A model generated the notes under the pieces. That model saw only the letters and a program-made list of their open reading frames with translations, made no database searches and had not been told where the DNA came from. This document shows, piece after piece, positions 53,200-61,762 of a stretch of 64,000 bases of DNA. The first letter of the stretch is position 1; each line of letters starts with the position of its first letter. This DNA comes from Arcicella sp034931005 (lineage in GTDB: Bacteria; Bacteroidota; Bacteroidia; Cytophagales; Spirosomataceae): positions 315,309 through 379,308 of the forward strand of contig NZ_JAYGIN010000004.1 in the NCBI RefSeq assembly GCF_034931005.1. The letters are read 5' to 3'. The translations under genes were made by a program, and so were the position numbers.

Positions 53200-53655
53200 A
53201 TGAAAAATACTATTTACTGTTTTATAATCTGTACGTTCTTAATTGTTCAACAATCCTTTGCACAGTCTCCTGTTTCGTTTCCAGATGGAATTACAGTTGG
53301 GAATCCAACCGTTACTATACCTGCGGGAAGTTCTTATAAATTAGCAGTAAGTGGCGGAATTATTACTGAAAAAGTACGTGTAGCAACCAGTGGAACTACT
53401 TTTTGGGCTGATTACGTTTTTGAACCAGCTTATAAACTTCGTCCATTAAAGGAAGTAGAAACGTTCATTAAAGAAAATAAACATTTACCAGATATTCCTT
53501 CAACAGCAGAGGTTTCTCAAAATGGCATTGACCTTGCTCAAACACAAGCTTTACTTTTACAAAAGGTAGAAGAATTAACACTTTATGTAATCGAACAAAA
53601 CAAGAAAATTGATAAATTAGAAAGAAAAGTACGTGTACTTAGCCATAAAAAGTAA
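53200..53655 (+). CDS. Exported coiled-coil protein with tail-fibre-like C-terminal segment
   Basis: A 151-residue protein. The ATG at 53200 gives the signal peptide MKNTIYCFIICTFLIVQQSF ending AQ; the upstream frame from 53128 is not credible. The body contains YVFEPAYKLRPLKEVETFIKENKHLPDIPSTAEVSQNGIDL and a C-terminal coiled coil (QKVEELTLYVIEQNKKIDKLERKVRVL). This segment is common in secreted proteins of the phylum that resemble the trimeric end of tail fibres. Here only a short N-terminal portion precedes it, so the protein may be a shortened member of that group. Confidence 0.75.
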   Translation: MKNTIYCFIICTFLIVQQSFAQSPVSFPDGITVGNPTVTIPAGSSYKLAVSGGIITEKVRVATSGTTFWADYVFEPAYKLRPLKEVETFIKENKHLPDIPSTAEVSQNGIDLAQTQALLLQKVEELTLYVIEQNKKIDKLERKVRVLSHKK

Positions 53656-53680
53656 GAGCGTTTACTTTCAGAATTAACCA

Positions 53681-53729
53681 AAATAAAAAAGCCAAGATTA
53701 TAGCCCAAAAGGTAATCTTGGCTTTTCTA
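53681..53729 (+). terminator. Rho-independent terminator
   Basis: AAAAAAGCCAAGATTA and TAATCTTGGCTTTTCT form a long stem, 26 bp after the stop of the gene at 53200. Confidence 0.85.
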
Positions 53730-53889
53730 TTTTACCAATCATAAATAACCAATATCTTCGATAACATCTTGAAAACCATAAACATAAATAATGTGTTAAC
53801 AATATTGTTGCGGTAAATGGAAATGTAGATTGATAGAATTAAAATCAATTTATTAAAAATCAACAGGTTATATCGCTTAATTTTGTATT

Positions 53890-55791
53890 ATGATTACGAT
53901 AAGAGAAAGACCAATTGGTCATTGGTTGCCAATTACGAAGAAAGAAGTTGAACAGCGTGGCTGGGAACAATTAGATGTTATATTGATTTCGGGAGATGCC
54001 TACGTGGATCACCCTGCTTTTGGTGCGGCCGTTATCGGGCGTATTATTGAGAGTGAAGGTTTTAGAATTGGTATTATTCCACAACCTAATTGGCGTGATG
54101 ACCTTCGTGATTTTAAAAAAATGGGTACGCCAAAATATTTCTTTGGCGTAACGGCTGGCTGTATGGATTCGATGGTGAATCATTATACTGCCAATAAAAG
54201 ATTGCGTTCAAACGATAGTTATACTCCAGGTGGTGAAGCGGGTTTTAGACCTGACTATGCCACAACCGTTTATACCCAAATCCTCAAAAAGATTTATCCA
54301 GACATTCCTGTATTGATTGGTGGTATTGAGGCTTCATTGCGTCGTGTGACTCATTATGACTATTGGAAAGATGAATTATTACCGACTATTTTGGAAGATT
54401 CGGGGGCGGATATGTTGGTTTACGGAATGGGCGAACAACCCCTGAGAGATATTTTGAGATTGGTAAAAAGTGGTGTGCCGTTAAATGAAATCCGTGATGT
54501 AAAACAGATTGCTTACTTAGATGATAAGCCTGTTCCAGCTCATGAAACATGGGAAACCGTAGAATTAGCAAGTCATGAGGTGTGTTTGGAAGACAAAATA
54601 AAATACGCTTCCAATTTCAAAATTGTGGAGGTAGAATCTAATAAATGGCAAGCCAATCGTATTCTCCAAAAAGTGGGAGAGAAGACCTTGGTCATTAATC
54701 CGCCTTTCAAAACGATGGAAGAACAAGAAATGGATAAATCTTTTGACTTGCCATATACTCGTTTGCCCCATCCGAAATACAAAAACCGTGGAGCAATTCC
54801 TGCTTATGAAATGATTAAGTTTTCGGTCAATATGCACCGAGGCTGTTTTGGTGGTTGTAGTTTCTGTACGATTTCGGCTCATCAAGGGAAATTTGTAGCT
54901 TCTCGTTCCGAAGAATCCATCATGAAGGAGGTAAAGCAAATTGCCGAACACCCAGAATTTAAAGGGTATATTTCAGATTTGGGTGGGCCTTCTGCCAATA
55001 TGTACCGTATGAAAGGCAAAGACGAATCTATTTGTGCGAGATGCCAAGCTCCAAGTTGTATCAATCCTGTGATTTGCTCAAATTTGGATACGTCGCATAA
55101 ACCTCTCACGGATATTTACCGAAAAGTGGATGCTTTGCCCGAGATAAAAAAGGCTTTTGTGGGTTCTGGGGTTAGATATGACCTTTTGGTAGATGATTTT
55201 AATAAGAATAATTCCGACGGAAATCACGATGAATATATGGAGCAATTAATCACACGACACGTTTCGGGTAGATTGAAAGTTGCCCCCGAACATACTTCTG
55301 ACGCTACGTTGAAAGTGATGCGTAAACCTGGATTTAAGTATTTTAGAAAATTCAAGGAGAAATACGATAAAATTCAGGATAAGCATGGTTTGAATCAGCC
55401 TTTGATTCCGTATTTCATCAGTTCTCACCCTGGTTGTGAAGAACAAGATATGGCAAATTTGGCAGCAGAAACCAAAGATTTAGGTTTTAGATTGGAACAA
55501 GTACAGGATTTTACGCCAACTCCCATGACCGTTGCGGAGGTAATTTACTACACAGGCGTACATCCATATACCTTGCAACCCGTTTATACAGCCAAAACCA
55601 AAGAGGAAAAACAAAATCAAAATAATTATTTCTTTTGGTACAAAAATGAATTTAAAAGTTGGATTAGACAACGTTTACAAAAACTAAAACGTCCAGATTT
55701 AGCCCAACAATTATTAGGAGACGTAAATCCAAATCCAAAAAAGAAAGAAGGTCCAAGAAAGGACTACACAACCTATAAACGAAAATGGTAG
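53890..55791 (+). CDS. YgiQ-family radical SAM protein
   Basis: A 633-residue protein. The N-terminal domain (RERPIGHWLPITKKEVEQRGW, DVILISGDAYVDHPAFG) is the YgiQ signature; the iron-sulfur motif is CFGGCSFC (C319, C323, C326), and APSCINPVICSNLDTSH supplies further cysteines. Its reaction is unknown. The C-terminal tail is basic (PNPKKKEGPRKDYTTYKRKW). The stop codon TAG (55789-55791) belongs to the GTAG foot of the repeat element that follows. Confidence 0.92.
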   Translation: MITIRERPIGHWLPITKKEVEQRGWEQLDVILISGDAYVDHPAFGAAVIGRIIESEGFRIGIIPQPNWRDDLRDFKKMGTPKYFFGVTAGCMDSMVNHYTANKRLRSNDSYTPGGEAGFRPDYATTVYTQILKKIYPDIPVLIGGIEASLRRVTHYDYWKDELLPTILEDSGADMLVYGMGEQPLRDILRLVKSGVPLNEIRDVKQIAYLDDKPVPAHETWETVELASHEVCLEDKIKYASNFKIVEVESNKWQANRILQKVGEKTLVINPPFKTMEEQEMDKSFDLPYTRLPHPKYKNRGAIPAYEMIKFSVNMHRGCFGGCSFCTISAHQGKFVASRSEESIMKEVKQIAEHPEFKGYISDLGGPSANMYRMKGKDESICARCQAPSCINPVICSNLDTSHKPLTDIYRKVDALPEIKKAFVGSGVRYDLLVDDFNKNNSDGNHDEYMEQLITRHVSGRLKVAPEHTSDATLKVMRKPGFKYFRKFKEKYDKIQDKHGLNQPLIPYFISSHPGCEEQDMANLAAETKDLGFRLEQVQDFTPTPMTVAEVIYYTGVHPYTLQPVYTAKTKEEKQNQNNYFFWYKNEFKSWIRQRLQKLKRPDLAQQLLGDVNPNPKKKEGPRKDYTTYKRKW

Positions 55792-56038
55792 AGACGTTGC
55801 CTGCAACGTCTTTTTATTGCCTGCAACATCTTTTTTATTGCCTGCAACGTCTTTTTATTGCCTGCAACATCTTTTTTATTGCCTGCAACGTCTTTTTATT
55901 GCCTGCAACATCTTTTTTATTGCCTGCAACGTCTTTTTATTGCCTGCAACGTCTTTTTATTGCCTGCAACATCTTTTTGATTGTTTAAAGAGATTTTTAT
56001 TATCCTTTCAACAAAGACGTTGCAGGCAACGTCTCTAC
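55788..56038. repeat. Expanded BIME: same GTAG-REP ends as 48840, different 20-21-bp tandem units
   Basis: Both ends match those of the element at 48840 (GTAG, AGACGTTGC-CT-GCAACGTCT and inversion). The inside is about nine copies of CTGCAACGTCTTTTTATTGC, alternating GTC/ATC and 20/21 bp. The first base pair of the foot overlaps the ygiQ stop codon. Confidence 0.85.
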
Positions 56039-56092
56039 AAATCACAAAATTTATTGTCAGCAAAATTGCCTTAAACCGCATCTTCAATCAAC

Positions 56093-56845
56093 ATGAGAAA
56101 AGCATTTGATTTTTTCCTCAGTAGTATTTATTTAGTGTATTTCCTTCTGATTTTGTTTATTTTTCATCCCATACAAATTATCTGCTTTGAACTTTTTGGT
56201 CAGCGAACACATCAAAAATCAGTTCATTTGTTAAATTTTTTTCTACTCAACGGAGCAAGAATTGTGGGTACACGCCTTTCATTTATTCAACAAACGTCAC
56301 TTCCAACCGATAAACCCATTATTTTCATTGCCAATCACCAAAGTATGTTTGACATTATTGGCATGATTTGGTATTTACGCAAAAACTTTCCTGTATTTGT
56401 CTCAAAACGAGAATTAGCAAAAGGAATTCCTTCTATTTCTTATAATCTTCAAAAAAGTGGAGCTGCCCTCATTGACCGTGAAGATGGCAAACAGGCAGTT
56501 GTGGAAATTGCTAAATTGGCAAAAATGATAGAAGCAACAAAATTTTCTGCTTCGATTTTTCCCGAAGGTACACGCTCACGGACTGGAACAATGAAACCTT
56601 TTGCAGTAGGAGGAGTAGCTATTTTGATGAAAAAAGCACCCAATGCACTCATTGTCCCTGTTGCCATTGAGAATGTAAACAAAATGAATCCTAAAGGTTT
56701 TTTTCCTCTCAAAAGCTTTCAACATCTAAAATGGACTGCCCTTGCACCTATTGACAGAACCAATAAAACTCCAGAAGAAGTAGTAGAAGAAGCCCGAAAA
56801 GCTATTTCTGCTATTGTTGAGAATAATAGTAACAAACAATTTTAA
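56093..56845 (+). CDS. plsC: 1-acyl-sn-glycerol-3-phosphate acyltransferase
   Basis: A 250-residue membrane-associated enzyme. Two N-terminal hydrophobic segments (residues about 5-40) are followed by the acyltransferase motif NHQSMFD (H-x4-D, about 80-86), the SKRELAKGIP block and FPEGTRSRTGTMKPF (about 155-169). It adds the second acyl chain to make phosphatidic acid. Normal length for PlsC. The upstream gap is filled by the repeat element. Confidence 0.93.
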   Translation: MRKAFDFFLSSIYLVYFLLILFIFHPIQIICFELFGQRTHQKSVHLLNFFLLNGARIVGTRLSFIQQTSLPTDKPIIFIANHQSMFDIIGMIWYLRKNFPVFVSKRELAKGIPSISYNLQKSGAALIDREDGKQAVVEIAKLAKMIEATKFSASIFPEGTRSRTGTMKPFAVGGVAILMKKAPNALIVPVAIENVNKMNPKGFFPLKSFQHLKWTALAPIDRTNKTPEEVVEEARKAISAIVENNSNKQF

Positions 56846-57062
56846 ATATTGACACTCCCATTCTAATAAGCATAAGTAGATTAGGGTTTTGTGTTGTAAG
56901 TCGTTATTAATCAGGATATTGTGACATAGTCAAAATAAACTAAATCCAACCCTTACTTAGCTTTAAATAGGATTAATGATAGCTATATATTTCTACCAAA
57001 ATATTTTTGAAAAAAAGTTTAAATTAGGTAATTCTACGCTAAAACCACAAAAAGTTGCTTCA
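56846..57062. other. Intergenic region, no gene seen
   Basis: About 215 bp of A+T-rich DNA after plsC without a recognisable hairpin. It leads into the promoter of the small gene at 57103. Confidence 0.4.
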
Positions 57063-57070
57063 TACCTTTG
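57063..57070 (+). promoter_or_regulatory. Promoter -7 box for the small gene at 57103
   Basis: TACCTTTG, a full match to TAnnTTTG, 32 bp before the ATG; no clear -33 element. Confidence 0.45.
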
Positions 57071-57102
57071 CCTATTATTAAACTTATAAAATAAACACCT
57101 CC

Positions 57103-57294
57103 ATGCAAAACTTTGGAATTCGCTACAACAATGAAATAATTAGGGTTTTTCGTTATGAAAAAACCGCACTTAGATACAAAAACAATACTGATTTACCCGT
57201 TATGATTGTGCTTACGGATGAAGAACTTACGGAATTTCCAGAAGGCAGTCCATATTATGAGGATACGAGCAATATTTCTCAACAAGGTTCTTAA
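57103..57294 (+). CDS. Small protein of unknown function (63 residues)
   Basis: The frame encodes MQNFGIRYNNEIIRVFRYEK and continues with VMIVLTDEELTEFPEGSPYYED. It is soluble, acidic at its C-terminus, and its composition is protein-like. A good -7 box lies 32 bp upstream and a run CACCTCC just before the ATG is incidental. I do not recognise a family. It stands alone between plsC and the dehydrogenase gene. Confidence 0.6.
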   Translation: MQNFGIRYNNEIIRVFRYEKTALRYKNNTDLPVMIVLTDEELTEFPEGSPYYEDTSNISQQGS

Positions 57295-57510
57295 TCTACT
57301 TTTATTTTTAGTGTGACTTCTTGTTTTACTCCAATCGGTGAAATTTACTCACCCTTCTTTGCTATTGCCTTCACTCGACTTAATCTCATCCCTTAAAAAA
57401 GGCGATGAATCGAATTAATATTCCCAATTGTCGAATATTTAATAACTTTCTAAGTTTTTTTTGCACTTTTACTCTCTTAAAATCAATCCCAATTATTACC
57501 AACCTTTCAA
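57295..57510. other. Intergenic region, no gene seen
   Basis: About 215 bp. A possible weak hairpin only; a -7-like element was not clearly found for the gene at 57511. Confidence 0.35.
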
Positions 57511-60354
57511 ATGATGAAAAATTTATTGTTATGTTCTGTCAACTTACAAAAACCTAAACAGGCTCTTGCTAAGTTTTCAGCTTTTCTTTTCTGTCTAACA
57601 ATCACTAATCTTTCTCTTGCTCAAAATGCTCCTGAAGAAAACCGCTTTACGAAAGTTGTTTTGGGGGATAAATTGGACGAACCAATGGAAATGACCTTAC
57701 TAAAAGATGGTCGTGTTCTCTTTGTGGAGCGTAAAGGGGCTTTGAAGCAATTCGACCCAAACACGGGAGTTATCAAAACAATCGCTGCGATTCCTGTAAA
57801 TACAAAATACACCAACGCCAAAGGACAAAAACGTGAAGCAGAAGAAGGTTTGATGGGTTTAATTCATGACCCAAATTTTGAAAAAAATCACTGGATATAT
57901 ATGTACTATGCCGACACTGCCAAAACGCAACACGTTTTGGCTCGTTGGGAATTGAAAGGTGACGAATTAGTAGCAAGTTCTAAAAAAGTCGTTTTGGAAG
58001 TCCCTACGCAACGTGAAGAATGTTGCCACACAGGCGGAGGAATGGTTTTTGATAAAGCAGGAAACCTTTATTTGACGGTTGGAAACAATACATCAAATAG
58101 TGGTTCAGACGGTTACGCAAACCTTGACGAAAGAAAAGGTTGGGCGTATTGGGACGACCAACGTGGTGCTGGAAATACTAATAGTTTAACGGGTAAAATA
58201 TTGAGAATTACTCCCAAAGAAGATGGCTCATACACGATTCCAAAAGGCAATTTATACGAAACATTACCAAACAATGGCGATGGTTTAGTGAAGAAGGAAA
58301 TTTATACAATGGGACACCGTAATCCGTGGCGACCAACTATCGACAGTAAAACGGGTTATTTGTATTGGGGAGAAGTAGGGCCTGATGCCTCGGTTGATGG
58401 AGAACAAGGACCAAGAGGTTACGATGAATTTAATCAAGCAAGAGGTGCTTCAAATTTTGGGTGGCCTTATTTTATTGGTGATAATAAAGTTTATACAGAC
58501 TGGGATTTTGAAACAAAAAAAGTTCGTCCAGATTCAAAATATGACCCACTAAATCCAATTAATGATTCTCCAAACAATACAGGTTTGAAGAATTTACCAC
58601 CAGCCCAAAAAGCATTTATTTGGTATCCTTACGGTATTTCAGAAGATTTCCCGTTAGTTGGAAGCTCAGGAAGAAGTGCTACGGGCGGCCCTGTTTTTCA
58701 TAAGTCAGACTTTCCGAATGGACAAAGAGTATTCCCTGATTATTACGAAGGAAAATGGTTAATTACCGATTTTATGCGTGGTTGGATTATGTCCGTTTCA
58801 ATGGACGAAAGCGGTAATTATAAATCAATGGAGCGTTTTATGCCAAATACAGATTTTGGTAGTGCCATTGATATGGATTTTGCTCCCGATGGAGATTTGT
58901 ACGTTTTAGAATACGGTTCGGCATGGTTCAAAGGAAATGATAATGCCAGACTCGTAAAAGTTGAATATAATGGCGGAAACCGTATGCCAAAAGTGGTAGC
59001 TTCGGCGGATAATTTAACGGGTGCTGCACCATTGAAAGTAAATTTCTCTTCAAAAGGAACGATGGATTATGACGGAGATAAATTAACATATTTATGGGAA
59101 ATTAAAAGTAAAGCAGGGAAACGTGTTCTTAAAACAGAAAACCCAAGTATAACTTTCGACAAAGCAGGAACTTACGATGTAACTTTAACCGTAAAAGATA
59201 GCAAAGGCGAAACAAATAGTGAATCATTGGAAGTAAAAGTGGGTAACGAATCACCTGCTGTGGCTTTTAATATCAAGAAAGGAAACAAAACTTTTTATTT
59301 CCCGAATAAACCAATCGAATACGAAGTGAGTGTTGCCGATAAAGAAGACGGAGATTTGAACAGCGGAAAAATTAAGCCTGACCAAGTATCGGTAAGTATT
59401 GATTATTTGCAAATTGGTTACGATAAAATCGAAGCATCTCAAAATCATCGTGGCGTTGATGCCTCAGCTTTTGCGTCAATGGGCGAAAGAATGTTGAACA
59501 AAAATGACTGTAAATCTTGTCATATTATTGATACTAAATCGGTTGGGCCAAGTTATCGTGATATTGCTACAAGATATAAAAGCGATGCCAAAGCGATTGA
59601 AAACCTTTCAAATAAAGTAATTGCTGGTGGCGGAGGCGTTTGGGGCGACCACAGAATGGCTGCTCACCCACAAATTTCACAAGCAGAAGCCAATATCATT
59701 GTTGAATATATTTTAAATATCAACGAACCTAAAACGGCAAAATCATTACCAACAAAAGGAAATTATGACACCAAAGTTCCAACAGGACAAAAAGAAAATG
59801 GTTCATACATTTTACGTGCAGCCTATAAAGATAAAGGTACAAAGGTGATGAAATCTTTGGCAACGGAAGATTTAATCGTTTTGAGAAATGCCAAATTGAA
59901 CCCTGAAATTTCGGATAAATCAAAAGGTACACAATTGACCATTACGCCAATGCGGTCATTCTCAATGGTTGGCAATAATGCTTATCTTGCTTATAATAAC
60001 GTGGATTTAACAGATATTAGCGAAATTGAAATTGCAGGACAAGCACAAACCAGAGTTGGGGCATCAGGCGGAATTGTAGAGATAAGATTAGATTCTCCAA
60101 CAGGAACAGTTATTGGAAAAAGTGAACAAATTGAACCACAAGAAGTAAGGTTTGGTCCTGCACCTGCTGCACCTGCGGGTAGTGCCGCACCGGCAGCACC
60201 ACAACGCAGACCACCGAGTAAATTCAAAATTGCTGTTCCCGCTAATTCGGGGCAACATGATGTCTATTTTGTCTTTAAAAATGATAAAGCAAAAGACTCA
60301 CAGATAATTATGTCAGTTTCTGCTATCGAATTTAAACCTGTGGGGGCAAATTAA
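57511..60354 (+). CDS. Secreted PQQ-type sugar dehydrogenase with PKD, cytochrome c and C-terminal carbohydrate-binding-like domains
   Basis: A 947-residue exported protein (signal peptide ending TNLSLAQ). Residues about 40-500 are a GDH/PQQ-type propeller (MEMTLLKDGRVLFVERKG, EEGLMGLIHDPNFEKNHWIYMYY, MGHRNPWRPTIDSKTGYLYWGEVGPDA). A PKD domain (about 500-575) follows, then a class I cytochrome c with heme site CKSCH at 667-671, and a C-terminal CBM6-like region (IEIAGQAQTRVGASGGIVEIRLDSPTG). It probably oxidises a sugar at the surface and passes electrons to its own heme. A Pro/Ala linker near 880 is notable. It precedes a sugar isomerase-like gene. Confidence 0.88.
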   Translation: MMKNLLLCSVNLQKPKQALAKFSAFLFCLTITNLSLAQNAPEENRFTKVVLGDKLDEPMEMTLLKDGRVLFVERKGALKQFDPNTGVIKTIAAIPVNTKYTNAKGQKREAEEGLMGLIHDPNFEKNHWIYMYYADTAKTQHVLARWELKGDELVASSKKVVLEVPTQREECCHTGGGMVFDKAGNLYLTVGNNTSNSGSDGYANLDERKGWAYWDDQRGAGNTNSLTGKILRITPKEDGSYTIPKGNLYETLPNNGDGLVKKEIYTMGHRNPWRPTIDSKTGYLYWGEVGPDASVDGEQGPRGYDEFNQARGASNFGWPYFIGDNKVYTDWDFETKKVRPDSKYDPLNPINDSPNNTGLKNLPPAQKAFIWYPYGISEDFPLVGSSGRSATGGPVFHKSDFPNGQRVFPDYYEGKWLITDFMRGWIMSVSMDESGNYKSMERFMPNTDFGSAIDMDFAPDGDLYVLEYGSAWFKGNDNARLVKVEYNGGNRMPKVVASADNLTGAAPLKVNFSSKGTMDYDGDKLTYLWEIKSKAGKRVLKTENPSITFDKAGTYDVTLTVKDSKGETNSESLEVKVGNESPAVAFNIKKGNKTFYFPNKPIEYEVSVADKEDGDLNSGKIKPDQVSVSIDYLQIGYDKIEASQNHRGVDASAFASMGERMLNKNDCKSCHIIDTKSVGPSYRDIATRYKSDAKAIENLSNKVIAGGGGVWGDHRMAAHPQISQAEANIIVEYILNINEPKTAKSLPTKGNYDTKVPTGQKENGSYILRAAYKDKGTKVMKSLATEDLIVLRNAKLNPEISDKSKGTQLTITPMRSFSMVGNNAYLAYNNVDLTDISEIEIAGQAQTRVGASGGIVEIRLDSPTGTVIGKSEQIEPQEVRFGPAPAAPAGSAAPAAPQRRPPSKFKIAVPANSGQHDVYFVFKNDKAKDSQIIMSVSAIEFKPVGAN

Positions 60355-60478
60355 TTTGACAAATTAGTATTTTTATCCTAAAAGGATTTAGGTTTGCAAA
60401 ATCATGTAGAATAGCTTGTTGATAACTTATGAGTTCATCTATTGGCTTTTCTCAAATTGCTTTTCGCTTAATATAATA

Positions 60479-60638
60479 CGGAACTATCTACAATTTGTCG
60501 CAGAATAAAATTAGCCCACAGATTGTACTGATTCAACGGATTTACACGGATAAATTTAAAGAAAAATCAGTGTAAATCTGTTTTATCTGTTCTATCCGTG
60601 GTCTAATTTTGTCTTGCGACGAATAGTAGATAATTCCG
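60479..60638. repeat. 160-bp dispersed palindrome, copy 3
   Basis: From CGGAACTATCTAC to GTAGATAATTCCG, same length and orientation as the copy at 52566 with a few substitutions. It separates the dehydrogenase from the isomerase gene. Confidence 0.85.
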
Positions 60639-60692
60639 ATATAATATTACTTTAAGGTCTTAACTATAAAACTTATCAATCAAGATTTTACA

Positions 60693-61709
60693 ATGAAAAA
60701 TGAAATTTCACGTCGTGGGTTTATGTCAATCATTCCTGCAGCAGCCGTTGGCGTATTATTGAGCAAGAGTTCTATTTTCGCCAGAAATGTAAATGGACCA
60801 GAATTAGGAAAACCTAATTCAAAATTTGGTGGAGTTCAAGTGGGCGTAATTACGTATTCGTTCAGAAGTATGCCACATGATATTGACCAATTATTACAAT
60901 TTTGCGTAGCTTCTAATATAAGTGCTATCGAAATGATGGGCGACCCTGCCGAAACTTTTGCGGGAAAACCTGTAAGTCCGATTAAAATGCCACCAATTCC
61001 ACCAAAAGGAGGTCAGCCACAAAGAACACCATTGACGGATGAGCAGAAAAAGGAAATGGCAGATTATAACAGAAGAGTAGCAGAATGGAGAGCAACTGCT
61101 TCGATGGATAAATTTGTTGAGATTGGTAAGAAATTTAATGAAGCTGGTATTACGATTTATGCTTTCAAACCAAATGCGTTTGGAGTAAATAATACCGATG
61201 CAGAAATTGAATATGGTATGAAAGCCGCTAAGGCATTAGGAGCGACTTCGGTAACAGTAGAAATTCCAACCGATAATACCCAAACAAAAAGATTAGGAGA
61301 TTTTGGTTTAAAGCATAAAGTTTATGTAGGTTATCATGCACACTTACAAGCGAATGATACACTTTGGGATACAGCTCTTGCTCAATCACCATATAATTCA
61401 TTGAATCTTGACTGTGGACACTACATTGCCGTAGGTGGAAAAAATACAAAAGAATCTCTATTGGCTTTAATTGAAGCAAAACACGATAGAATCACAAGTA
61501 TGCACATGAAAGACCGTACTGCTGATGGTAAAAATAATTTAGCGTGGGGACAAGGAGATACGCCAATCAAAGATATTTTGTTATTGGTGAAAAACAAAAA
61601 ATACCAAATTCCAGTAACCGTTGAATTGGAATACGATATTCCAGAAGATTCAGACGCAGTAAAAGAAGTAGGAAAATGTGTTGAATTTGCCAAGAAAATT
61701 TTAGTATAA
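60693..61709 (+). CDS. Sugar phosphate isomerase/epimerase-like TIM-barrel protein with Tat signal
   Basis: A 338-residue protein. The N-terminus NEISRRGFMSIIPAAAVGVLL has the twin-arginine pattern of Tat export. The barrel of the AP-endonuclease-2/xylose isomerase-like family has metal-site segments EIEYGMKAAKALGATSVTVEIP, VGYHAHLQAND, SLNLDCGHYIAVG and RITSMHMKDRT, then PVTVELEYDIP. Exported members are linked to metabolism of 3-keto or other oxidised sugars. This fits its place after the dehydrogenase gene; the exact substrate is inferred. Confidence 0.85.
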   Translation: MKNEISRRGFMSIIPAAAVGVLLSKSSIFARNVNGPELGKPNSKFGGVQVGVITYSFRSMPHDIDQLLQFCVASNISAIEMMGDPAETFAGKPVSPIKMPPIPPKGGQPQRTPLTDEQKKEMADYNRRVAEWRATASMDKFVEIGKKFNEAGITIYAFKPNAFGVNNTDAEIEYGMKAAKALGATSVTVEIPTDNTQTKRLGDFGLKHKVYVGYHAHLQANDTLWDTALAQSPYNSLNLDCGHYIAVGGKNTKESLLALIEAKHDRITSMHMKDRTADGKNNLAWGQGDTPIKDILLLVKNKKYQIPVTVELEYDIPEDSDAVKEVGKCVEFAKKILV

Positions 61710-61713
61710 AGTA

Positions 61714-61762
61714 AATAAAAAGCCTTATTAAAAGCTCTCAACTTTTAATAAGGCTTTTTTAA
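61714..61762 (+). terminator. Rho-independent terminator after the isomerase-like gene
   Basis: AAAAAGCCTTATTAAAAG and CTTTTAATAAGGCTTTTTT form a stem of about 18 bp with a short loop. Confidence 0.88.

Noticed and set aside
55817..56074. Open frames across the 20-21-bp tandem array (repetitive LPATSF-type peptides)
   Set aside because: The peptides simply translate the repeat; composition and the mixed 20/21-bp period show that the frame is not maintained.
60000..60227. Minus-strand glycine/alanine-rich frame inside the dehydrogenase gene
   Set aside because: It is the complement of the Pro/Ala linker of the dehydrogenase.
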